A DNA stretch of 64,000 bases from Sophora flavescens. Lineage: Eukaryota; Streptophyta; Magnoliopsida; Fabales; Fabaceae. This document shows positions 23,101 through 33,167 of the stretch, piece after piece; position 1 is the first letter of the stretch; every line of letters starts with the position of its first letter. Under the pieces are notes generated by a model. The model did no database searches. It saw only the letters and a program-made list of their open reading frames with translations, and was not told the origin of the DNA. The translations under genes and the position numbers were made by a program. Location of the stretch: contig CM061070.1 in the NCBI GenBank assembly GCA_030762895.1, positions 31,771,652-31,835,651 of the forward strand, in the 5' to 3' direction.

Positions 23101-26100
23101 ATTAGGGAGGCATTTCACTGTTTCAACAGATCAAAAGAGTCTCAAACAGCTGCTACAACAAAGGATCTCCACCGTGGACCAACAGAATTGGGCTGCCAAA
23201 TTGCTGGGGTATTGCTTTGATATATTGTACAAGCCTGGAACTGAAAATAGAGGAGCAGATGCACTGTCTCGGGTGACTGATACAGCAGAATTTCAGGCTT
23301 TGGTATCATATCCCATATGGGAAGAAAGTGCTCAGGTGGTAGAGGAAGTGCACAAGGATGCTATGCTGCTGAAAATTATTGAAGATGTGAAAGCTAATGA
23401 AGGGTCCAGACCTGGTTTTTCCTATAAACAGGGGTTTTGTTCTATGAAAATCACTTGGTACTCTCCGCACAATCCCCATGGATACTACAGCTGTTACAAG
23501 AGTTCCATACCTCCCCTCAAGGAGGGCATTCTGGGTTCCACAGGACATATAGGGTCTCGCGGCTAATGTTTTATTGGTTGGGGATGAAGAATCGGGTGCA
23601 AGAATATGTAAGGGCTTGTGATGTGTGCCAGCTTCAAAAATATTTGGCAGCATCACCCGGGGGTTTACTGCAACCCCTAAATATACCCGATGTGGTATGG
23701 GAGGAAATATCAATGGATTTCAATATCGGGTTACCCAAGTCTAAGGGGTATGAAGCTATTTTCGTGGTGGTGCATAGGTTGTCGAAGTACAGCCATTTCA
23801 TTCCTTTGAATCACCCTTACAAGGCAAGAACAGTGGCGGAAGTGTTCGCTAAGGAAGTAATTCGACTTCATGGGGTGCCCACATCAATTGTTAGTGAGGA
23901 TCCAATTTTTGTGAGCAATTTTTGGAAGGAATGCAAGGCACTCACCTAAAAATGAGCTCGGCTTATCACCCCGAGACGGACGGCCAAACAGAAGTGATTA
24001 ATCGGTGTCTAGAGACTTCCTGCGCTGTTTCATTGCTGACCAGCCACAGTCTTGGCTCCAATGGCTGCCTTGGGCAGAGTATCGGTTTAATACTACATAT
24101 CACGCAGCTACTGGGAGCACTCCTTTTGAGATAGTGTATGGGAGGAAGCCACCTATAATCACTAGATTCGTGCGAGGGGAAACAAGGGTGGAGGCTGTTC
24201 AAAGAGAGTTGTTTGATCGGGACGAGGCTCTTAAACAACTGAAATTTCACTTGCAAAGGGCACATGTCAGAATGAAAAACCAAGTCGACAGCAGGAGGGT
24301 TGAGAGGAGCTTTGAAGTAGGGGAGTGGGTTTTTCTGAAACTGAGACCTCATAGGCAGAAATCTGTGGCATCTCGAATCAATGCCAAGCTGTCAGCCAGG
24401 TATTATGGGCCTTTTCAGGTACTGGAACGCGTGGGGACAGTGGCATACAAGCTCAAACTTCCCATTAATTCAAAGATACATCCGGTGTTCCATGTATCCT
24501 TGTTGAAGAAAAAGCTGTACGCAACTATGATGTGGATGAAGAATTACCTTTGGAAATGGAAGGAGACTATTTTCAGGAATTTGAACCCGCTGCTGTGTTA
24601 GCTTCCAGGACTGTTAACAAAGCAGGGGAGTATGTATGTCAAGTGCTGATACAATGGAAAGGCAAACCTGCCGACGAGGCCACTTGGGAAGATGCTTTAA
24701 CCATCCAAAGCCAATTTCCCAGTTTCAGCCTTGAGGACAAGGCTGAAGTTGAAGGAGATGGTATTGTTAGGGCCCAATCATTGGTTTCAGGCCCAAAGGA
24801 CATTCTGGTCCAGCAATTAGCTCATGGTCCCAAAGTCTGGAAGGTCTACATGAGGAAAGGAAAAAGGGGAATGAGGGGAGAGTGATGTGAGTGTTGTGCT
24901 GGCAGTAGGAGAGAGAGGCGTAACTGTTTTTCTGTATTCCTTAGGCGCATAACAAATAGGCTGACAGAGGGTGTGTGGGAGTATCTTGGGAAATCATTTG
25001 TGATTTGTTATGGATAGAGAGCTAGGCCCAGTGCTCTGTGGCAGTTTGGAATTTCTTTTCCACTGTAAAACCCTTCTTCTCAAGTTCTTTACTGTTCTAT
25101 TGCTATACTCATTTCTGGTTCCTAACACTCCCCCTCCCCAGAGCCAGACTTTTACTGATCCAAAAATATTAGTAACTATTGTTACCCATAAAGTGAAGAA
25201 TGAGTACTCCTGGATGGATAACTGTTAACTAAAGGCACCAAGAAACAAATGACTGCCAAATTAGTTTGTCTCAGTTTGAAGTTCAGGAAAAAGGAGGGAA
25301 AAGAAACCAGAGTTGAAATTATTATAATAAACACCATGACATAGATATATCATTTACCCAGCACTACTTTTTTTTGTATAAAAGAATTTAAATAAGAGAC
25401 CCAGGAACACAATTAGCCTTCCAAACAGCTAACAAATGTCTTCACTCTTTAGTGCCATTGGGACTAATAACACTCCCACTCTAACTAGTAATAACTTAAA
25501 ATTGCAGAACCACAATATTGAAGCAACGTATGAGACAATAGTACATGGTGGTCCTTTGCGTAGCTGAAAAATTGCCACATGCCACCAGATCTAATAAATT
25601 GTTAACTAAAATCAGTTATACATAAACACATTATGGTACAATTGAGTGACAAGACAAGCTAGTGACCACCGAGGTGACAAAGTACTTACTAAAATGCAAC
25701 ACTTTTACTTATGAAATAACTGGTTGAGGAGAGATACCACGGAGGAGAAATTTGACCATGTTTGAGTGCCATCATTGCCTTTTCCACTACTTAGTTCACC
25801 CGGTCTCTTAATGACCGAACCAGACATACCACCAAACATTTCAGAATTGTGTGAATCCAACAGTGTATCCTCATCTTCATCATATCCAATATCATCAACA
25901 TGTCTATATACAGAAGAGAATCTGGTCTCTTCATCAAAATCAAAGCTATCATGGTAAAGGCCTCTTTCCTGGTGAGAAAATCAGTTAAAGGAATTCAAAT
26001 AAACAATTAAATAAAAAATTACAGAAACTCACAAAGGGGGAAAAAGCATTGAAGCCACACTAACCTCTGCTAGATGAAGATCTTGGGTTTCCTCACCTTC

Positions 26101-28700
26101 AATTTCTCTTGCTATTCTTAAAGCTTGCTTTTCCAATTCTCTCATCCGAGGCCCTTTCTCAAGCTTTGTTGTATAGAGTTCCTCATTGAATGTGCTTTTT
26201 ACACCAAACAATGTCTCATTTGTTTCAAATTGATCCCATCCCCTAGAAGAATGCAATAATAATTGTTAATGTTACAAAATGGAAGAGCCTTGAAAAAATT
26301 ACAACTGAAAGAATAAACAAAAGACATAAACTTGGAAATTAATAAAGTTATTAACTAGTAACAACGTCTTATACCCAATTAAGCCTCAACTTAATAATTA
26401 AGGACCTACCACAAAATCCCCCACTTCCTTTTTGCTAAGCGAGAATAATTCATAAACAAGTTTTACACCAATATGCTTTCAATAATTCCACAGTTAACAT
26501 TTCTTAGCTTCCATAAATGCTCCTAGATTTCGCCCAAGAATACAATTGAGACACTACAAGAAATCAACTGATATTTAGTTTTTTTTCTTTTTCTTGAGAG
26601 GTAATAATAATGTATTAGAAGGCTTCAAGGGGAGAGAATTCGACTACACATGACAAACAGAGAATTATGCTACCCAAGTAATAAGGATTTGAAAAAATAA
26701 AGCCTGAACAATTAGAATACCTATGAAACATGTACGCACAAAGGAATTCTTAAGCTCCTTCAAAAATTTCTCTTCATCAACAAAAAGAATCATTCAACTT
26801 AAGAAAACCAAATGAAACAACCAAACTTTTCCTTCACTTGTTGCAGAAACATCCCACAGGGCGTTTCACCAAAGACCAAGTTTGTTATCATAATTACGCC
26901 CTCTAAAGAGATAGTCATGTTTTCTTGAAGGTATTCCACAGAAAAACTTTGCTAAAAAGGGTCCCCAAGCAAAAAGTTTACAGGATTATAGCAAGGTGAA
27001 TCGTCCCTAACAGAAAATCTAACTCCAAAAAGTCAGAGATGAAAAAAGAAACACATGATTAGAATGTAGTGAAGCAGGTCGATTGGAGAAAATAAAAGTT
27101 ATAATTTACAGAACCAGTGTCCGAGTGACTCTTATCCACTGTGTCAAATCAAATGACATGATTAGAATGTAGTGAAGCAGGTCGATTGGAGAAAATAAAA
27201 ATTACAATTTCACATAACCAGTGTCCAAAGGTGACTCTTATCCACTGTGACAAATGACATACTGTTATAAAGGGGGTGTCACTTCTTCATGTCTAGCTTT
27301 AGAAATTGAGGAGAAAGATGTCATTGAGACATCTAGATTTACGACTGATATCCTGTTTTTAATGGATAATTTCCAATTGCAAACTAAAAAACTACATACT
27401 ATAGTTTCTCAGTGACTCAGCCAACTAAAAAAGTTTAAAAAATAACAAATGGGACTGATGAGAATGAATCTGGGTGTCAATATTTCAAGAAAAGAAAAAA
27501 CAAGGTGATACAAGGCTCCTGCTATGAGTGGGGTTCAGTGAAAACAATTCTATTGTTCATAAAATAATTTTTTGATTAAGGATAATAATAGAGATATAAA
27601 ACCACCTATTCCAAGGGCCATCAAAGATATTTTCCAGTTCAGGGCATTGTGGATAATCTTCATCAGGTACCCATGGTTGTAATTCTCTCGCTATCTCAGC
27701 ATGACGAGATTGAGATATTACTGAATCAACCATGATCTCCTGATGAGAATCATTGTGTGGTTCATTAGGTAGGTCATTCCTAGTAACCGTAATTCCCTGC
27801 CAAATTGACACATCAAAAATATCATCAACAAACAAATTGATAGTGTGTTCAAATTAATTTCATCTAATCCAGGACTAAAAATTTCCAGCACCATTCATTA
27901 CTATACAGCATACTAATTAAAAAACCCATTAGATTGCAGATTTTGAACTGAAATCATTACTATAATCTATAATTTTCCAATTACAATGCAAATACATGAG
28001 AAGTAGCAAACCTTCGCTATGACTTGTACAAGTTCTTCGGCAGGTATAATTAAAGTCTTAGAGGGAGCTTTGCTGGCAAATTCTATACCAGACCTTTGCC
28101 CTTGCAAAGAGCCATCCTTTGTCAAGCGAGCCATTTGCAAAATGATTCCTGAAAGAACAGTAATGATGATATAAACTATACAAACAAAAATTATGTCAAA
28201 TTCTCTATGTTCTATAAAAATAATAATGAAAACAGGAAGCAGGAATCTATTCAGCCATTGAACAATCAAAAAATATTATTGTTTTCAATATCACCAAAAT
28301 TAATAAAATGAATATAACAGAACATACCAAAATCTTTGTCAGTATTTGTTGCATGAAATATTCCAGAGTATATGGACCCATTTTTCACCTGGACTTCCAC
28401 CTGGTGCCCAATAAGACATGTTGTTACATATACTAGTCGATCACATGAAGGACTCTCATAACTACCACCTTTACTGCCAGTCACTGCACCTGTAATAACT
28501 AACAATAGATATCAGTAAAATGGTAAGTAAACTAGAAAATAATAAATGACTCAGGTCAAAACTTCACCTGTACTTGCTAATCTGCTGGCATTTGATCTTC
28601 CAGATGGAATCTTATTATCAGACTTAGTTGCTCCTTTTTCAGATTTTCGACGGCCATATCCATTAGATGATTTAGGCTGCCCAACTTGTTGCAAATTCAT
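14197..28700 (-). CDS. CID4: Ataxin-2 family, PABP-interacting protein (CID3/CID4 type), complete
   Basis: Fourteen coding exons (minus strand): 28700-28568, 28489-28328, 28148-28012, 27796-27606, 26242-26065, 25968-25738, 19129-19002, 18858-18792, 18663-18630, 18398-18055, 17902-17756, 14611-14516, 14428-14372, 14217-14197. All have GT-AG borders, phases agree, and they sum to 1926 bases, giving 641 aa. The protein starts MNLQQVGQPKSS. The Sm-like ataxin-2 domain follows (residues about 50-115; DRLVYVTTCLIGHQVEVQVK), then the LsmAD region (about 150-265; GWDQFETNETLFGVKSTF). A serine-rich middle leads to two adjacent PAM2-like LNPNAK motifs split by the exon 11/12 junction (about 530-548), the second being FKLNPNAKSFSPS. 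The tail is NPQVAQMP and YFHPNGPQYGQLLG. Family members bind the MLLE domain of poly(A)-binding protein and act in cytoplasmic mRNA control and stress granules. CID3 versus CID4 is not certain, and the last 6-codon exon is the weakest. Confidence 0.85.
14729..16019 (+). mobile_element. Short gag-only copia element (TR-GAG type) in a CID4 intron
   Basis: The LTRs are 14729-about 15000 and 15730-16019 (TGTTGTTTTGAATG...AACCAACA). ATTTT flanks both ends (14724-14728 and 16020-16024). The left LTR has lost its last bases and the primer site. A purine tract, CAAGGAGGAG, precedes the right LTR. Only a gag reading region of about 700 bases lies between. Elements with terminal repeats and gag but no pol have been described as TR-GAGs. 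Its sense is opposite to that of the host gene. Confidence 0.8.
15000..15730 (+). pseudogene. Copia gag (UBN2-type) fragment of the TR-GAG element
   Basis: The frame opens as FTTITPPVFDGEEYEAWSTR, the typical N-terminus of plant copia gag (DUF4219/UBN2). It continues through AKDIWDYLKSEYQG and the helix LIREFEMQSMKKT, to a TAA at 15413-15415. The same frame then resumes as KGYVDRLLSIANKVRILG and VTIPENYESKIS before more stops. No zinc knuckle, protease or polymerase is seen. The capsid-like protein is thus truncated by point mutations. Confidence 0.7.
16346..16680 (+). mobile_element. Solo LTR, Reina/gypsy-related
   Basis: It begins TGATAGGACCTC and ends GGGTTCCTATTA (mutated from CCTATCA). 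Flanks are GATAA (16341-16345) and GATAG (16681-16685), a 4/5 target duplication. The internal phrase GCTCTGTGGCAGT...CCACTGTAA also occurs in the Reina LTRs at 19674 and 24765, so it is a relative of that family. It lies within the CID4 intron. Confidence 0.7.
17217..17372 (+). mobile_element. tRNA-derived SINE
   Basis: TGGTTCAACTGGTAAAG (about 17225) resembles an RNA polymerase III A box and GGTTTGACTC (about 17268) a B box, at the spacing usual for tRNA-derived SINEs. The remainder is tRNA-unrelated. There is no cloverleaf or anticodon stem, so it is not a tRNA gene. The 3' end is not sharp because the next LTR starts at 17374. Confidence 0.6.
17374..17603 (-). mobile_element. Small solo LTR
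   Basis: On the minus strand it begins TGATAGGTAACC, has a TATA stretch (CTATATATAATAG), a polyadenylation-like CAATAAACATT, and ends CAGTTCCTATCA. That is LTR organisation in 230 bases. Only TAC is shared at the flanks, so the target duplication is weak. No internal region remains. Confidence 0.55.
19674..20062 (+). repeat. Reina-like 5' LTR
   Basis: It is followed directly by AACTAGTCCGACCTGCCGG, the presumed primer-binding region, whose tRNA I could not assign. It contains a stretch of about 20 bases (ATAATAATACCCAAG) missing from the 3' copy. Confidence 0.85.
20147..21534 (+). pseudogene. Reina-like gag and protease, broken
   Basis: The candidate start is at 20147 (MEAKVAVLGVELS), with a TAG after about 45 codons. 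The capsid region reads FNGEDLVGWITRAKVYFQ from 20463. A frameshift near 20715 moves the reading to SVDEYIQNFERL. An arginine/glycine-rich linker follows. The zinc knuckle CYKCGGPFHPLHQC lies at about 21217-21258 in yet another frame. The protease active site, normally DSGATH, is changed to YSRATH near 21470, so the catalytic Asp is lost. The frame stops at 21534. Confidence 0.8.
21549..23566 (+). pseudogene. Reina-like reverse transcriptase and RNase H, broken
   Basis: After remnants of the protease C-terminal part (VLGISWLATLG), the RT reads GIIRHDNSPFSSPVILVKKK, VDYRALN, FSKLDLKSGYHQ and FRTHEGHYEYLVMPF. A TAA at 22448 interrupts it, then FFDDILIYS (catalytic DD near 22505) and EYLGHLIS follow. 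A stop at 22703 ends the thumb, and another stop lies near 22810. RNase H reads FLIECDAFGVGVGAILMQ, EKELMAVVLAIQHW and TDQKSLK from 22871. Catalytic residues are mostly present but no single frame survives. Confidence 0.8.
23437..24885 (+). pseudogene. Reina-like integrase with C-terminal chromodomain, broken
   Basis: The zinc-binding part reads H...GGHSGFHRTY and CDVCQLQK. The core shows MDFNIGLPKS (first Asp), VSEDPIF (second Asp, where a normally present Arg is missing) and QTEVINR (Glu). It is cut by a TAA at 23947 and a frameshift near 24005. GPFQVLERVG and HPVFHVSLLKK precede a chromodomain at about 24630-24720 (QVLIQWKGKPADEATWED). Chromodomains of this clade guide integration towards particular chromatin. 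Confidence 0.8.
24765..25127 (+). repeat. Reina-like 3' LTR
   Basis: Same termini as the 5' LTR. The chromodomain reading frame enters it (to 24885). Confidence 0.85.
27053..27255. repeat. Tandem duplication, two copies of about 103 bp
   Basis: The segment beginning ACATGATTAGAATGTAGTGA occurs at 27053 and again at 27156, with small substitutions. It lies in the CID4 intron between exons 27606 and 26242. It is non-coding. Confidence 0.75.
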
Positions 28701-30270
28701 CCTCACCCACAGTCCCTGCCCCACTAATCTAGAATACCTAGAAAGTCAATCTACAAGAGTACATTCTATAAAAGATGGCAAATAGAGGGTAGATGTATAT
28801 ATGTTCATAAAACAATAGTCTCCAGATAGTCAAATACTTAACTTAAGATGGCAAAGCAGAAAGATATAAAATGAAATAACCAAAAAGGACTCTATTATCT
28901 GTCCACAACCAATATTCATACAACAATATAATAAATTAAAAATTGACTCTCTATATGGTTATATTTAGCCAAGACTATATATGCAATTTAGATGAGATTT
29001 TTTACATTCAAGAATCTTAAAAACTTAGTAGTTTTCCAGGTTTTCCTGAGGATTCAAGCATTTTGAAGTTTTATTTTATAAAAAAAAAAAAAAAAGAAAA
29101 GTCATGTTTCTTTTCTCTCTATCCTCTTCTTGTTCTCTTCCTTCCTTCCTCAAACTTCAGCCCTCATTCTCCTCTTTTCCTCCTCAACATTAAATCCTGC
29201 CTCATCTTCATAAACAACAGAACCTATATCCCCACAATTTTTTCCCGGTCTTCACCAGCGAAAAAACCATACTTATATAGTTATATTAAACCAAAATATC
29301 AGAAGTCCCAACTACAGTAGATACACCATTTTATACCTCACACTCCTAACCCCTTTTACTTGGTCACAACTCAATCTTGTCTAAGAAAAAAGTCAATCCC
29401 TAAAACATAGTTACTAGGTTTTCTCATTAACTCTGTGTCCCGCATACAAATTTTCCGATCTGCATACTGCATACTATGTTCTTCTTAAAGAATGTCTTAT
29501 AATAATAATATAAAAAGTAACTAAAACAAAGTTTGGAACCTTAATGCCCTCAATGCACTTCCCCAACTAGAAGGTCTTCTAATTTCAAACACAACCAATA
29601 AGTTGCAGAATGCAGAGAAATGCATCATTGCTGGAACCTTCAACGAAAGGGCTGTTCAGATAACTTACTTGTTTGCTTTATCTTTGTTTTCCCTTCCTCT
29701 CCTTCTTCTATTTATAAAAATTGTGCTTTTCTTATTTTTCGTTTTGTTTTGTTTTTCACTTCTGCATTGAGAAACAAATGCACATATCCCAAAAGTTGAT
29801 GATATACATATCTAGATATTTGTTGAAACTTGTTTCTTCACTTAGCAAACCCGATTTGTAGCCATACCAATAAAAAAAATTCAAAATAGATAAAAAAAAA
29901 GTAAATAAATAAAGAAGTTCTATTTGTTGGTTCTACAGAATTGAAGAGTGGAAGGGAAACATAAAACGATGATGATTAACGGAAGATCGGAGAGAGTTGA
30001 AATGAAGAACAGAGAAGAGAAAAGGGTTGGAGGGTACCTGACTTGAAGGGAAGGGTTGATCAGAAAAATAGAATCGGTTCGAGTTGGAAATGAAACAGTA
30101 TGGTTGAATTGAAGAAGTTAGGGATTGAAATGATGAAGAAGATCGAGAAGCAGGAGCCACCAGGTACAGCGGCGGAGATAGAGGCGGAGACGGAGGAGGA
30201 GGGTAATGAGAGTAGTTTTTTGAAGAAAGGAAGGAACAAAAAAGAAAGAGCGAGAACGTAACACGAGAAA
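28701..30270 (-). promoter_or_regulatory. CID4 leader: non-coding exon 1, leader intron and splice junction
   Basis: A C/T-rich, SSR-like segment with proline-coding CCTCC runs ends at a clean donor (CAAGTCAG|GTACCC, exon end 30038). This is probable untranslated exon 1, roughly 30038-30270. The second exon begins around 28729-28738 after TGACTTTCTAG and carries the ATG at 28700. The intron between (about 28739-30037) is T-rich and shows no gene. A MITE begins at 30329, so the usable promoter before foreign DNA is very short. Confidence 0.55.
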
Positions 30271-30580
30271 TTGCAAGGGATCTGCTGTACTCGACTCTAC
30301 CGTGAGCCTTCCCTTTTTCTATGGCAAGCAAAATAGGTTGATACTTGATGAATCATGTATATTTTTTTTTTTTACTTTTTTTTAATACAAAGGGGAAAGA
30401 AAGCAAAGCACACAGCTACATTCCTAGGAAAAATAACACCTCTAGCATCCTCCGCAAGCAATAGCATTAAACTGGAAGGAGCACTTCTCAAGACTTCTCC
30501 CAAGTTAGCTAAATGATCAGCACTCCGATTTACCTCACGGTAGGTATGTTGAACCTCATACTCCTAGGCTGGATCTTCAG

Positions 30581-30919
30581 TTAGCCAAATAGCTTCCTCA
30601 AGGAGGGGCTTAATATAAAGACTATGACTCTATGAGACTGCTTCATAATGATCATGTTGACCACTACTTTCGAGTCCAGCTCCACAATTAATTTATTGAT
30701 GTGAAGACTTCTAGCCAACTTAAGCCTATGAACCAAGCCCCATAATTCAACAAAAAGGGTTATGGACACACCCAAGTTGCATTGAAAACCAGCAATGAAG
30801 TTGCCTGAGTAATTTCGAATCAATCCTCCACAAGCATATAAATGAGATCCTTGTTTATGGGAGTCATTTGTGTTAAGTTTGAAAACATCATGCGGTGGAT
30901 GGAGCCATTTTACTTGCAT
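30581..30919 (-). pseudogene. LINE RNase H domain
   Basis: An open frame of 112 codons reads VKWLHPPHDVFKLNTNDS, GGLIRNYSGNFIAGF, ELWGLVHRLKLARS and VELDSKVVV. This is the RVT_3-type RNase H at the C-terminus of plant L1 elements. In the family the first motif is usually NTDGS, here changed to NTNDS, so one catalytic Asp appears displaced. It is separated from its own RT by the 8.3-kb gypsy insertion. Confidence 0.75.
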
Positions 30920-31164
30920 GACCTATTTTCTAGCTTCATCACAAATAGCTATCTAGTGTAGAACCCCTCCCTACACAAACCCCACCTGCCTTAGAAACAG
31001 AATCATAGGCAGCCTCCGCACTAGTTCTTACTCCTGAGAAGACAAGTTGATTTCAGTCTTAACAAATGAAACTTAACATAACCGCAAACAAGAGGGGCCA
31101 ATTCCATTGACCCGAACCATAGTCAACTGGAAAAAGATGGCTTGCCAACCATTTTTCAAATCCC

Positions 31165-33001
31165 GGTTACATCTTAAAATTCTAATATAATTAATATAAT
31201 TAATTTTAAAAAAAGGTATTAGATTATTAAAAAGTATATTACAAATAAAATATAATTAAAGAATTTAGTGTAAAAATTTAATAGTATAAGAATTTATGAA
31301 AATTACTTAACTATTATAAATAAATAAATAATGCAAAATGTATATATATAAGTGGCGTATGGGCAGGTAACCTTTTTTTAGGCTTTGGCCTTACCAAAAG
31401 CCATTTATATGGGTTAAACATAGAGAGAGAAAAAAAGGAAGAAAAAAAAAAAAAGAAATCATAAAGCCTGATAGAATTATATGCGCTAGTTATTGTACTT
31501 CATGTACTATATATATATGAATTCGGTTACTGTGCCTGTGCCTGGGCTAGGAGCACCGCACGAATAGAGCGAGGAAGAGAATTTCATTTCTTGTCAGTGC
31601 AATCGTAACAACACAGATCCGAGAACACCATCAAACGGGAGAAGAATTTTTAGGGAAGTGCTAATTCTTGTCATAAACAATTTTTAGAGCACTTTGGAGG
31701 TCTTTGATAGGTGAGTAACAATACCTTTTGATAACATTTTCCATGATACATGTGTTTGTTGTGTTGAGCGATATACCTATGATTTTGAGAGATTTTAATT
31801 GAATGATGTTTGTTATTAATAAACTATTTTTTTTAGGGGTTTTGAATTCAAATAAAAAAAAAGATTATTAAATTGGGTATCTATTCTTGTTACAAATGGC
31901 ATGAAATACATGATTGGTATTTGAATTAGTTGAATGACGTGCTTATTGGTGTATGCTATGCCATGTGAGTTTATTTGACATGCATGATAAGATCAAATAT
32001 TTAATTTTTGGTAAATGAATTGTTACACGTATGAGACATGAAACAGTGCCTTATGATGAATTGAATGATGTTGCCGCAATACCACCTATGATAGGGGTAT
32101 CGAAAAGTAATACCACCATAATGGGGTATCGAAAGTAACATCCCCATATAATTGGGATGTCGAAAATAAGTAATACTACCTAAAAAGGAGTATCGAAGGT
32201 AACACCGCCACAGGTTGGGGTGTCGAAAAAGGAGAAATACCACCATGTGCACATGGGAGGTATCGAAATGGAAATGTCCCCGACAGGAGGGTGACATCGA
32301 AACACTCCTCGTGAGTAGGGGTGGGCAATGGGATGCCATTGTCGTGTGATGTCTGAATATATGGCATGCCGGCAAGAGACCAATTTAATTAGGTGGTCTT
32401 CGGACCGTTGGATTAAACAAGAATTTATCTGGTATATGGAATGTGATGTATTGAGATGAGATTATTATTGACATTAAAAGTATTTTCTTTTATATATATT
32501 ATTTTGGATTAATTAGCGGGTGCCATGGACAGTTTTTCCTGTTACCGCGCCGGCTGAGAACAATGCTATTTTCGAAAATATTTTATAAAACTGTATCGTT
32601 GATCACTGGGATTTTATATCTCATTATTAAGTATTGTTTTCAGAGCACGAGGAGGACATCATTGAAACTGAAGATGCGTGAAGACTTAGTGGATTCTATT
32701 AGTTATTCTTTCTAGTTTGGTTAGTATTTGCTTAAATAAGGAGCCGTATGTGGCTAGACACATTTATTTATTTATCGTTGAGTTTGTTAGTAGACACCCG
32801 GTATTGAGGCTTTTGATTTTTATTTATATTTATATTCACTACATGCATGGATATTTTATTACTATATTATTTAATATGAGGTATTTTTCCTACTTCGTTA
32901 TTTGAGAAAAATTTTATGACTTGTGTTTTTTTTTAATTAAATGTTTTGAAGGATTTTTATTGAAATTAATTTGGGTTACTAATGTAGCGAAGGGCGTTAC
33001 A
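31165..33001 (+). repeat. Tekay-like 5' LTR
   Basis: It is 1837 bp, ending GAAGGGCGTTACA. It contains a tandem mini-hairpin array at 32079-32322 and a conserved TATATATATGAATTC region near 31510. Reading frames on the minus strand at 32001-32383 are by-products of that array and recur in the 3' LTR. Confidence 0.85.
32079..32322 (+). repeat. Tandem mini-hairpin array in the Tekay-like LTR (5' copy)
   Basis: Eight units of 20-27 bases each form a short stem and are mostly followed by the constant linker CGAA(A). Stems: ATACC/GGTAT (32079, 32110, 32237), ACATCCC/GGGATGT (32138), ATACT/AGTAT (32173), ACACC/GGTGT (32202), ATGTC/GACAT (32274), and a CACTCCT/AGGGGTG-like stem (32303). Arms change together while loops vary freely. 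Confidence 0.8.
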
Positions 33002-33167
33002 TTTATGGTATCAGAGCAGTTCGATTCTAGATCGGACTATGGTAGTGGGGCTTTTTCAAAAACAAAACTTGGGCGCATAGGATGCTTGTTAGAGTTATAA
33101 TTCTGCATTCTATTCTTTTGGATATTGGATTTGATCAACCCACTGTTTGATTGGTGGTATGCAGATT

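Larger units (their letters stand above)
19674..25127 (+). mobile_element. Ty3/gypsy chromovirus, Reina-like, in CID4 intron
   Basis: The LTRs are 19674-20062 (389 bp) and 24765-25127 (363 bp), both TGTTAGGGCCC...GGTTCCTAACA. CTCCC flanks both ends (19669-19673, 25128-25132). The order gag, protease, RT, RNase H, integrase, chromodomain, with the chromodomain frame running into the 3' LTR, together with short LTRs, fits the Reina clade. Many stops and frameshifts make it non-functional. It lies antisense in the 6.6-kb intron between CID4 exons 25738 and 19129. Confidence 0.9.

Noticed and set aside
29063..29320. 85-codon plus-strand frame in the CID4 leader intron.
   Set aside because: It starts in a poly-A/poly-K run and overlaps intron sequence. 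No homology is recognised.
32001..32383. Overlapping minus-strand reading frames of 60-124 codons, repeated almost identically at 38458-38840.
   Set aside because: They are both copies of the same LTR hairpin array. Conservation is due to LTR duplication, with no homology or start context supporting coding.
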